In this document: in pieces, positions 1-11,252 of the stretch
How the letters are laid out: every line of letters begins with the position of its first letter
How positions within the stretch are numbered: position 1 is the stretch's first letter
Source of the DNA: Phaseolus vulgaris
Lineage: Eukaryota > Streptophyta > Magnoliopsida > Fabales > Fabaceae
Direction of reading: 5' to 3'
Length of the DNA stretch: 64,000 bases
Assembly: GCF_000499845.2 (NCBI RefSeq)
Contig: NC_023754.2
Coordinates: forward strand, 24,648,611-24,712,610
The notes under the pieces: generated by a model
The model's database searches: none
What the model saw: only the letters and a program-made list of their open reading frames with translations
Told to the model about the DNA's origin: nothing
Position numbers and translations under genes: made by a program

Positions 1-410
1 TATTCAAGTCAGGTCGAATCCACCTTAGGTTGAGTCGAGTCAAGTTAGACTCTCATTGGGCCAAGTCAAGTTAGGTTTTGATTTGTTTAAGTAAAATTGG
101 GTTCACGTGGAACTAAATTGAGTTAGACCCACATTCGGTCGAATTGAGTCATACCCGCATCGAGGTGAATCATGTCAATTCCACATAGAGTTGACTATAA
201 TCAATCTCATTTCTAAACAAAGTTAGGCCATTTCGAGTTAAGTCAAGTTCTTGTCAAACCAAGTTTAGATCAAACCATGTTAATTCAGACTCACACAAGG
301 TCGACCAAGGTCAAACTTATGTTGCACAATGTCAAACTTGGTTGAACCACATAAGTTGGGTTGACTTAATTGGGCAAGTTAAGTTAGACTCTAACCTTTC
401 AATTAAGTTG
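1..410. repeat. Degenerate short tandem-like repeat
   Basis: Variants of a core such as AGTCAAGTTAGACT and GGTTGAGTCGAG recur many times, separated by related words (GGCCAAGTCAAGTTAGG, GGTCGAATTGAGTC). The block is richer in G and C than the DNA after it and has no open frame. It probably continues to the left of the window. It could be an old minisatellite or the inside of a decayed transposon; I cannot name the family. Confidence 0.5.
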
Positions 411-3178
411 CAAAGATATAATAAAAATTAACGACTAATTTATAATTAGTGTTAAGTATTTAGTGTTCAATTTACAGTTTTTAATATTTTAAGAATTCAT
501 AGAAAAAATTCATTCCAATTTTTTTTAAACTAAAATATCTAAATAATCTAAAGTTTAAATTAAAGAAAAAAAAATCAATTTTATATTATAATACATTAAA
601 AAAAACATATATAACCTTTTATATATAAGCATATCCTCTATATGCAAATGAGAGAATAGTCTATAAATTTGTATGTTTATGAGAATTACAATTTATAGAT
701 TTCACTCTTACACCCTTATCATAATGCATTTATTTCCTGTAATGTTTCTTCCGTATGCAGGATAAAACGCAATAATTTATACTAAAACGACAACAACAAA
801 AAACATATCTTTTACTAACAAGTGGTTGCTCTGAATCATTATGAGTTCCTCTCTTAATTTTCAATTCCTGATTATTCTTATATATGAAAAAAGTAACCTT
901 AAAATGATTAAAAAAAATCCATTTTTGAGTGTCTTTGTATGCTTTCAAATGCTTTTTTGGAAAATAATTAGTCTGGATGAAACAAGCATTTTCCTGCATC
1001 CTGTGTGTATAAGTATATAGTATTTTTTACATATGATCATTAATTAACCAAGGTTATAGCTAAGTTAATTGAAAATGGGTATAAATTATTACAAATTTTT
1101 TAATATTTGAATTAATTTTTACATATAATATTATACGAATTAATTAAAATATTAATAATATGAAGATTTTTTCCCGTAATTCAAATATAAATAATTATAT
1201 AATTGAAAATTAGCTAATAACTATTTCAAAAGTTATACTTAATAAAATATAAAATGAATTATGAAAAATGTTTTATATTAATAACATATAAAATAAAATC
1301 TTTATATATGATATGTAACTGAAATAACTAATGTTTATAAACACAGACAAATTATATACGTCATCGAGATGACCTTTTACATGTAACTTTTGAATCTTTA
1401 CTTTCCCACCAAACACTAAAAATATGTTACTATTTTTTTTTTTATAAAAAGATTCGAATAGATGTCACTATATAACTAAAAAATGAAATATTATGTCACA
1501 TATATTTGTCATATCATAACACGTGAACATTAGTTTAATATTTCAGCAATGAAGTTTCGTTTCGTTTCTAATTAGTACTATATGGTCTTCATACATGATT
1601 TTATTGGTTAAAAATAGCATCACAAATGATACCTTTTCAATCAACCCATTTTATATGTTTTAAATAATTCAGCTATCATTGAATCATACATAATTTTGAT
1701 AATTTTACTTTATTATTCTTCATTATATTCAATAAATTTGAGGTAGAAACATTAATATTAAAAGAAGAACATAAATTACTTGTATTCCTTAATAGATTTG
1801 TTTAAAAAAAAACTTATTGTTCGTGCGAACGTAAAGAAGATGATAGTGCGAAAATAAAAATTTAAAGCACTAACAATAAATAAGTTTAGAGTTTAAAACA
1901 TTCTATAGTTTATTGTAAGGATTTGAAAAAAATATAAAACTGAAACTAAGTATTTATAAAATAAGTAATTTTTTAAAATTCCTTATTTAAAAAGCCAATG
2001 GAATTTACTTCTTAAAAACAATTCATTCTTTTAAAATAAAAAATAGTCAAATACATAAAAAAATCATTAAAGAATATTAAAAAATTAGCAAAAACAAACC
2101 TATCCAATGTACTATTATGATGCTTGTACAAAGATGTATAATGGTGTAATTGAAACAAGGTTAATGTGAATGCTAGACTAAATTGAGTTGTAATAAACAT
2201 ATAAAAGGATCTACATTCACAGGTCATAATTTTTTTTAAAATTGAAAGACGAATTCATGAGTGGTTATGTGTCCTAAAAAGTACCACAAAAGGTATTGTT
2301 CAAATTTTTAAGGAGCTAATTTCATTGAAAAATCTCAAAAAATAATTTACTTAAAAAGTATTGTTGGTGACTTAATTGGATTCTTCCTTTCTAATTAAGT
2401 TACACAGTTAGTTTAGACAATTATTTTCTTTTCATAACTTAATTAAAAAAACAAATACAAGTTCAAAGACGCAATTAAATAAATAATTAAAAACTAAAAT
2501 AGTCAATAGTTTACAAATTTACTGAATAATTTTAAAAATTTACTGAATAATTTACACTTATCATATATAAAAAAATTCAATTTACCTTACTAATTTATTT
2601 TTATTTTGTGAGTATATATAAAGGTTGAAAATTTTATTCATTTTGTCTAAAGCAAGTTCGTAAAAAGAAAAGTTCATGTAGTTTTATTGTGGTGTATAGC
2701 ATAACTTTGAGATCTTCTAAATACTTATATTTGGTCATATATACTTTTTCAAACTTTTGTGTTTTAACTTTTTTATATCATTATGAAATTTTTATACTGG
2801 TATAAAATGAAATTTTTACATCGAAGATTTCATCTTATTTAAATTGTTCACCTCAAATTGTTAACAAACTTAGAAAACCTTAAATAACAAGGACAAATCA
2901 TATTGCACTACTTTGCCATTTTTCTACTGTTTTGAAATCAATATCAACAACTTACAGTTATAGTGTGAGAAAACACCTTTGTTCATTGCTATAAGCCACC
3001 ACCCAACCAAAAAGTTATAAATATTAACCCAATGAGCTTCATATTTGAAGGATGGTATATTGTCCACTAAAGTAATCAGTGGGGAAATTCAAAAGAAGAA
3101 TGACTAAATAAATACTGAAGTGAAAGAAGTTATACATAAGCCGTATCTATGACTATCAAGTAGTATTCAAGTTTCACT
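411..3178. other. AT-rich intergenic spacer
   Basis: Very AT-rich DNA with many short A and T runs. The open frames here (for example 730-999 and 2012-2227, minus) have no recognisable domain and a composition expected from AT-rich noise. Positions 2940-3178 probably hold the 3' UTR and polyadenylation region of the trihelix gene, which ends at 3179 on the minus strand. Confidence 0.6.
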
Positions 3179-5071
3179 CTACTCCTTTTCTTCAATCTGG
3201 GGAGCATCAGTGGTATTGCTCAAGGCATTTCCAATACTTAGGAGGCCGTTTCTATACAGAATGTCCAACTCATCAAAATAAGGGCAACTTTTACTATTTT
3301 GACGCCTTTTCTTGCCACTCCCTATTGTCCTTTTATAGTACTTGTTGATGTTTTCCCACTTCTCCTTACACTTCTTTGCAGACCGATTATAGCCCAAGCC
3401 ATGCATTGCTTCAGATATCTCCTCCCATATTGACCCTTTCGATCCCATGAAACGGAACTTGTGCTCCAATGAAGTTCTCACTGTGATAAGTGATTGTACT
3501 TCAACATCAGGCCATCTACTCTTACTGGGATCACCATTAAATTCTTTTTGAGCATTCACCTCAACTTCATTCTCTTCTCTTTTGTTGCATGCTTCTACTG
3601 GTTGGGGGATTTGAATTTCGTGGCCCAACAGATTCTGAATGAAGGATATGAGGGCCAAATTTCGAGACTTTTCTTGGGCTCTAGCCTCTTCCTCTTTTCT
3701 AATTCTCTCCATCTCCTCATTCTTCCAAGCTTCTTCTCTCTTAATCCTTTCCCTTTCCTTGTTTTCTATGATTTCCACCAACTGTTTGTGCATCTGCTCT
3801 TGCTTCTCCATCACCTTTGTCACCAAATCCTTCACAAAACCTTCAAGCTTTCTCACCGTCTTTCTCCTTCTCTTTCTAGGGCCATTTCCTTCAGTACTTG
3901 CTGATGAATTGTCATCATCCTCATCTTCCTCCTCCGCATCCAAAGCCGAGCTGAAACGAAAAAGAACAAATCAAAAGAACAGTCCAAACCAATCTTAAAA
4001 CTGTCAAGAAAGACTGTTTTGATTTCACACATCTATCAGACTGAATCTTGTTCGAAACACTCTCAGGAAACAAATGAAACACAACACAACTATTTTGGTA
4101 AAGTTCTGAACCTTGACTTTTCATGTTGAAAGAGATTAACCCTTTCACCACACTCAACTCCCGTTAGTAAATAAAAGGTAACTAATTATCAGTAGTTGGG
4201 GATGCTGAATCATTGGGTTAAATGGTTCCATTCCAACAAGACCTTGCCCACAAGGCTTGTTTGTCAATTACCACACAGAACATTTTATATACTACAAATA
4301 CTCGTGTGCAAATAAAACATAACTCTTGACCCAACTATCAAAATAATAATACACCGTACGATGCATTTTTTTTATCCACCAAAAGCACAATATCACAAAC
4401 CAAAGCATTCTCGAATCAGAAAAGAATGATGTATAGTAGTACCAAGTTGTGGGCTCAGTCTCTTTCTCTCTCATAAAGACACAACACAGAGCGTATAGCA
4501 TCAAGTGGACAACACTGCAATGCAACATATTCTAAGCACAAGTTCGTGCCTAATACCTAATCGCAAACACCCATCAAAAAAACAACACACTCTGCCACCA
4601 GCGCCAATCACAATACTTTTTCAATCAACTAAAAAATAAAAAAGGAAATCACTTTATTGACCGTTCGTTCCGCCCCCATCCCGCAAAGACAGGGTATAAT
4701 ATAAACATAAAATAAAAGATAAAGCCACACAAATTGAAATCCAATTAATAATTAAAAATAACGGAAGAGATAAAAGGGGATTTTTATAATAACTGATGAG
4801 ATTAAAAAACAAGAAAAGCAGAGGTAAAGATGGGAGAAAAGAAAAGGACTCACTCAGATTCGTGGCTCGGGGTGTGACCCGACCCGGAGGCAATCGGATC
4901 GGGCGGACGAGGATGGGCATTGAGGGCGGAAGGGAGAGACCGGATAGGGCGGAGCTTCTGGGGGTTGTGTCGGTGGGAGAGGGGATCGGGCGGGAATAAG
5001 AGGTCGCCGGAATCGGGAAATGGAGCGACGTGGTCGGGGATGGGGAAGTGATCGGCGGCGAAGAGGTCCAT
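3179..5071 (-). CDS. GT-2-type trihelix transcription factor with one trihelix domain
   Basis: Two exons, 5071-4854 and 3950-3179, joined at GA|GTGAGT and TTTCAG|CTC, give 329 residues in frame. Residues 1-72 are a proline-rich leader starting MDLFAADHF. An acidic stretch (EEEDEDDD) and a basic patch (RKRRRK) follow, then a long charged helix or coiled coil at about 105-175. The trihelix DNA-binding domain lies at about 215-285, with the spaced tryptophans in SRWPDVEV, SIWEEIS and KEKWENINKYY, then CPYFDELD. This order matches the C-terminal half of GT-2/DF1 proteins, which bind GT elements in light, growth and stress promoters. The N-terminal trihelix of the classic two-domain members is absent. 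Arabidopsis At5g47660 is, from memory, the likely counterpart. The 903-bp intron holds nothing else. A nuclear role is inferred from the family. Confidence 0.88.
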
Positions 5072-7060
5072 AAAATGGTAAAAAAAAAAAAAGGAAAAGA
5101 AGGGGAAAAAAATTGCGGCGCGAGGGTTTTGAGAAGGGGTGAAAAGTGAAGGAGAATGGTGTGGTTATTGATTGGTAAGTAAAATGACTACTGCGTTACT
5201 CTGTTGGTAAATCAGTTTATAACTTAGAAGAAATGAAGTGAACCACATGCCCATGCACTGTTGTAACTTGTTATGGTTATGGTTATGTGCCCAAAATGTT
5301 TTCTTACTACACCCTTTCTTTTAGGTACGTGTAATGTCCAAGAGAATTAAATAATGCAAGACACATATTCCATTTCTTATCCCTTCAAACTGAAATAAAT
5401 GCATCTTTCTTAAAAAAAACTCTTATAATAATATTTTCACATTTAAATTAAGCTAGTTAAATATTTAGTGCACAGTTTAGAGATTTGGATTCTGGTAAAA
5501 ACAGGAGACAATGTCATTAGTTCGTTAAGGTGTTTTTGTACAGTCTTCGATTGAATTTCAAATTTTGTGTCGGTAGAAAGATGTCGGCTAAAGATATTTC
5601 TGTTTTCACATTGTTTAAAAAATTAGCCTATCGTTTATATAAAACAAGACTGTTTTGTAAATTGGGGTCCTTTATTTGTTACCCGGGTAAAACTATTCAT
5701 TAAAGGAAAATTATAGGCTTTCATATCTTTACTACGTGTGAAATTGAGTTTTTTTCTTACATGGATCACAAACTCGAAATCTAAATATTAGCTATAAACA
5801 TGTGGATTATGTATTACAGATCACCACGACGGATAGATACTGAGATATTAAAAATAAAAATACTAGATATTATATAATTATAAATTATATAAATTAATAA
5901 TAAAAAATTATATATATAAATATGTTTCAATTTTTTTACAAAAGGAAAGATGTTTCTTATTATTAGTTTAAAGTTATAAAGCTCAGACACTTCTCTTAAA
6001 TGGTGTGTCGGTGTTCGATACTCGTATAACACATGTAGGACACGAATCCGTGAAGTGTCCAATTCAAAAAGTATTTGATTTATGATAATTTTAGTACAAT
6101 TTTAACACAAATTTAAAAAGGAAAAATACATTAATTTTCTAAAAATTCAAACTTTGTGATCCTGATTATAAAAATAATAAACAAATTATTGTGAACCAGT
6201 CATGAAAAACATTTTTTTCTCCAAAAAATAATTTGGAACATACTTGTGCACATAAATTTTTATTGTCAATTTATATAATTCATAATTATATAATATATAG
6301 ATTTGTGTATCCGTATCCTACATTTTAGAGATTTTACGTATCAGTATCTGTGTCCATATCGTATCAGTATCTTTATCGGTGTTTGTGTTATATAGATTTA
6401 AAGTGATTTTTTCTTTATTTTTGTAATTATAATAAAATTAATATATTTCATTTTTTTAAAATTGTGTTTAAGTCGTGTTAGAATTATCAGAAATCTAATA
6501 AATATTTTATTAAATTAGAGATTTTACTAATATTTTATTAAATTAGAGATTTTACTAATATTTTATTAAATTAGAGATTTTACTAATATCCGAGACAAAC
6601 ACACTATTTAAAAAGAGTTTTCGAGAAAGTAATAGATAATTTACTAATAAAAGAAAGATAAATGAAGAAAATAAAATTGTAATTTAATAAAAACACTAAA
6701 AATTAAGCTCTCAAACTGAATTACGGATGTGACCGTTTGTTGGTTCATAATGGCGAGGGTATCCCTACGCTTGCGTGTCCACTTCTCCACCGCTTCCATT
6801 CCTTCCGTCGTTGGGATTCCACTATTTCGGATGCCCTTTTTGGTTTTAACTTTTCATTTTCTTCACACAAACACAAATAACACGCCGATCTCACTCCATT
6901 AACCTTCAACGTTAAATTTTGATTCAGTAATTTCAGTTCCTAACGCACTCGCAGGTTCATTACTTGTCTGGTAAACCCAATAATGAATTAAGCAGACAAA
7001 TGTTACCATAACGTCTTCTCTGTGGTTTTTGGTTTGGATTCACTCTCTCACGTTAACAAC
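5072..7060. other. Divergent intergenic region between trihelix and Nudix genes
   Basis: The two flanking genes are transcribed away from each other, so both promoters must lie here. The trihelix leader (5072-5200) is purine-rich on the plus strand. Positions 5400-6700 are AT-rich and include the 28-bp tandem repeat at 6502-6585. Positions 6720-7060 are less AT-rich and probably form the Nudix promoter and 5' UTR. No further gene is supported; frame 5814-6062 (minus) has no domain. Confidence 0.6.
6502..6585. repeat. 28-bp minisatellite, three perfect copies
   Basis: Three identical head-to-tail 28-bp units occupy 6502-6529, 6530-6557 and 6558-6585; each begins ATATTTTATTAAATTAGAGA. Perfect identity suggests a recent expansion. 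It lies about 480 bp upstream of the Nudix start codon. Confidence 0.93.
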
Positions 7061-10000
7061 ATGCTCAGATTACTTCCCAAGCTCTCACTCCTCTTTTCCT
7101 CAAATAGGAATCCTCGCTATCTTACAACTTCTCTGCGTTTCATATCTCAAGGGAGAAGACCAACTTCAAGAGGTATGTTTTTAACTGAAACCATTTACCA
7201 AACCACCTTATTAATATTTGCTCTGTCGGATTAATACTGACCCGTTTGCCAATTCTGTTTCTTTTCGCTTTTGGGTATCGCTTATCACTGCCAAAATTTC
7301 ACCTTTTTTTATTGGTTCCAACTTCTAAAGCGCGTGTCTGTTTTTTTTATTGTTAGTATAATTTAGTGAAATTTTATTATTATTATTATGATATCCTGAT
7401 TTGAATTGAATGTTACTAATAACTAGTCCAAACGCATACCGTGATGGTTTCGGTTTGGATCTGCATTTGCTGGGCAGACCTCACTGTGTGGCTTGCCATT
7501 GCGTATTTTTTGGGGGTCTCCAGTATCATGAGGAGTGTTGTTATATGATATATTCTTATTGTATATCTCACCAATATCCTCCTGATTCTAGAGCACAAGT
7601 ATATATGCTTAGGTACTATTGAACTTAGTCAAAAAATAATCTCTGGAATAACTCTATCATAGATGACATTTTGCGATTATATGGCAGGGTAAACCTTTAC
7701 TTTGCTAGTTCATTCTAAATAGTGTGTGTGTGTGTGTAGCCTATTTTAGCTTAGAGAATCATCAAGTTCATTGTCGCACACATCACTCAACATTTCTGCA
7801 ATCAAGAGTGGCTGTCTGCTTTTGATATTGTCCACTACTATAGCATGTTAGGAAATATATTTTCGAGCAAAAGAAATCATGTCACCCATGCAAATCTCTA
7901 ATAGCTTCACTAGGCGTAAACAAATTGCATATAGCAGACGCATGACCAAATATGCTGTTAGTGAGTTTTTTTACAAGTTGCAACATTCCCAGAGAAGAAT
8001 TACTTTAACTTGGTTTTCTTTATTTTTCCCAAAAGTCTCCTATCCAATTTTATCCGCAATTTCATCAGCAATTGCATCAGAAACTTCCGCAGAAGATCAA
8101 GCTCAACAGATTAAGCTATTAACATCAACTGATGATTATTATGGTGGTGTTACTGTGGAACTGGACCATCCTATGGACTCTTCAGCATTTATCCCAGTCC
8201 TTAGGGCTTCGGTTTCTCACTGGAAGCAGCTGGTAGATTATCTTTCTACTTAGTTGCTTAATGTAATTAATATATCATATTTGATATCATTCATTGATCA
8301 AAACATACTGGTGAATTGTTTAATAAAATATAAGGCTTTTTCATTTAAAAAACTATGCATGATTAGGGACTCATGTTAAATAATACTAGCACACAAACCA
8401 GATATATAGATAATTTCCATGTACGTGTGCTGGCCATCCGTTTTTTCTTTTTTATTTCCTTGTGTAGCAATAAATAGCATATGTGTATCATCAATCCATC
8501 AGACACACATGAAGTTTTAATTTTAAGTGACTTTAGTTTCTTCTTTTGTCATTAACGTGTCACTCAGGTGTATAGATCGTTATCTTCTAGTTAAGTTTAG
8601 TAGGTTATTCAAAAAAATATGTTAGCTGGCCCTCATAATCCTAGTTCAGCAATTAAGATATGGAACAATTTTCCTTTTGAGTTTGCATTAAGGTTTTTCA
8701 TGTTTATTTTTATCGAAGTTACTTCTTGTTTTGCCAAAGTTTCTTCTCTTTTTATCTAACTCACTTCCTTCTTTTTTCTTAATCTCACTTTCCTGTCTGT
8801 TTTATTTTGCTAAACGAGCTAATAAGCTTGTCAGATATATGCAACAAATCTTGGGCATGTTTATCTGTACTGAGAATCCAGAATCCATCACTATATGTGA
8901 ATTAATGAATCAACATTGTCATGCAGGGCAAGAAGGGTGTTTGGATAAAATTACCTATTCATTTAGCCAGTCTAGTTGAAGCTTTAGTTAAGGTGACTAA
9001 TATTATTGCTTACCTTAATTATAATGGTTGTGCTTGATAAGTTTAGTTGATGAAAATTGGAGTTCCATTAATTTTGTCAGGTATCAATTCTATTTATCAA
9101 CTAATATTTCCGGTACACTTCTATGCAGGAGGGGTTTTGGTATCATCATGCTGAACCAAATTATTTAATGCTTGTATATTGGATTCCTGACAGTCCAAGT
9201 ACTATTCCTGCAAATGCCACACACAGGGTGGGGGTTGGTTCATTACTCATGAATGAAAAACAAGAGGTTTTTCCCCACCGTCTATCACAATATAGTGCAA
9301 CTTCATAATCAGGCTTATACTTAAATCGAAGGAATCTCTTATTGTTTGAGGGTTTTGCCTTTGATAAATATTGTTATGTGTTTCCTGTATCTTGATAAAA
9401 TGATAATGTCATAGATGAGGAGGAACAAAACTTAATTTGTGTGTTTCATTCTGTTCTGGAAAGGAGCTAGTACATTTAGATTATTTTTTTGTTTATTTTA
9501 GTTTGTCTATTTGTTTATTTTAGTTTGTCTCTTCATTTTCTGACCCATTGCTCCTGCTTATTTGTATTTTTGTCAGATTCTGTCTGATAGGTCCATTGTC
9601 AGAAATTTCATTGGAAAAATAATAAAATGTTTCTCTTACTAATATAAAGTCTGAAGAATTTAATTTTATTCGCGATCAACATTTCACTTTCTACTTTTAT
9701 GGTCTTAGGTCCTAGTTGTTCAAGAGAATAGTGGACTATTTCAAGGAACTGGAATTTGGAAATTGCCAACTGGAGTTGTTGATCAGGTAGATGTGTTGGA
9801 TATATTCCTCATTATGGTGTAACAATAAAACTCTATACTGTGTGCATATAATATACTCGTTCAACCTATACAGGGAGAAGATATTTGTGTAGCAGCAGTA
9901 AGAGAGGTCAAAGAAGAAACAGGGGTAAGTAATCTAATTGCTTTACCAATTAAATGTGGCTAGTCCTGAAATCAGTTATATGTTTAAGTGTCAGTAAAGT

Positions 10001-11252
10001 TTACAGTTGTTCGAAGTCTAATTGCTATGGGTTCTCTCAATTTTCAGATTGATTCAGAATTTGTGGAAGTATTAGCATTCAGGTAGCATGTTTATTTTGA
10101 ATATATTGTAGCAATTTGAATACGGGAAGTTTCTATGATTGATATTGGAGACTTTCAAATAGGAGATAGAATGTTCAGATCTCATTGATCATGGATGTAG
10201 GCAATAGAGACTAAGGAAAGAAGGGGCAACATCATATAATCCAAAATCCTACAGGAGATGAGGGAATTCTTGATCACATTGATACACCAGCTGCAGGATC
10301 CACTTTTAGTTCTTGCGGTGTCTTGCAAGAGTAGTTTGCCCATGTTAGCATATCCATTTTAGCTATATCATTGTCTCCGAGGGAATATGTGCTTGAAATA
10401 TTTATATACGCAAATTTTGTTACTTGTTGATAAATTAGTGCTTTATTTCTTTTGAAGTTTCTTGAATTCTTGTGAGTCTGCAATATGAATGACTGAGAAT
10501 TCTTTTCTTCTTTCATCTAAATATCTGATCCACAGACAAAGTCATAATTCATTCTTTGAGAAGTCAGACTTATTCTTCGTGTGCATGTTGCGGCCTCTTT
10601 CTTTTAACATCCAAACACAGAGATTTGAGATACTGGATGCACAGGTATGCCAATTATGGTTGAGGCCAAGCAGTAATTACAGTTTGTTTTGCATATCTTT
10701 TAAAATGTCCAATGCTTTACTGAGAGTAAAAAATTAAGGAAAATACTAACCAGTAGTTAAGGAATTAAAAGGAAAATATTTATTGGGATAAGTAAGAATG
10801 TGTTCTCTATATTTTTTAATAGGCTCTCGTATGATTTCTGATGAAAACTTTTTTCTTTTTAAATCTTTAACCGGTGTCTGTGTGCATTGGTTAGCAAAAC
10901 CCCAAAACTAAAACATAGTATCATTTTCAAACTATAGAGACCACAAATATTTTTAAATTTAAATTATACTTTGAAAAAGGATCCCAAGGAAATGTAAAAT
11001 CATTATAGACAAAGGCAAATATCAATTTTTCTTATGATTATTTTTCTGCAGTGGATGCCATTTGAGGAATATGCAGCCCAGCCATTCGTCCAAAAGAGTG
11101 AGCTTCTGAAGTACATAAATGATACATGTTTGGCAAAGATGGGTGGACAATATTCTGGATTTTGTCCTGTATCTACGTCATCGAACTTTTCTGATCAAAA
11201 GAATTATTTGTACTTGAATGCTGGGACCTTAAAGAACTCCTATTCTTCCTGA
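7061..11252 (+). CDS. NUDT2: Nudix hydrolase, NUDT2/8-type, organelle-targeted
   Basis: Nine exons (7061-7172, 8036-8232, 8927-8992, 9129-9266, 9709-9786, 9874-9924, 10048-10082, 10536-10644, 11052-11252) sum to 987 nt, or 328 residues, with every phase matching. Residues 1-37 are rich in Arg, Ser and Leu and lack acidic residues, as in a mitochondrial or plastid targeting peptide. Residues 60-125 carry the plant-specific pre-Nudix region (GGVTVELDHPMDS, SHWKQLGKKGVWIKLP). The Nudix box fits GX5EX7REUXEEXGU exactly at 193-215: G193, E199, R207, E208, E211, E212, G214. The C-terminus keeps WMPFEEYAAQPF and STSSNFS, typical of the NUDT2/5/6/7/8/10 group. Arabidopsis members hydrolyse ADP-ribose and NADH; substrate here is inferred. 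Start: ATG 7061 is preferred over the upstream in-frame GTG at 7022. The exon 4 donor (GAG|GTTTTT) is weak but fixed by the conserved protein. Introns hold only AT-rich sequence and a short GT run near 7722. Confidence 0.93.

Noticed and set aside
3494..3998. Plus-strand open frames of 136 and 119 codons
   Set aside because: They are the complement of the trihelix exon 2 and have no domain; their Ser/Leu/Phe bias mirrors the Lys/Glu-rich coding strand.
7410..7622. Plus-strand 70-codon frame inside the Nudix gene
   Set aside because: Lies in intron 1, has no Nudix similarity, and exons 1 and 2 join in phase without it.
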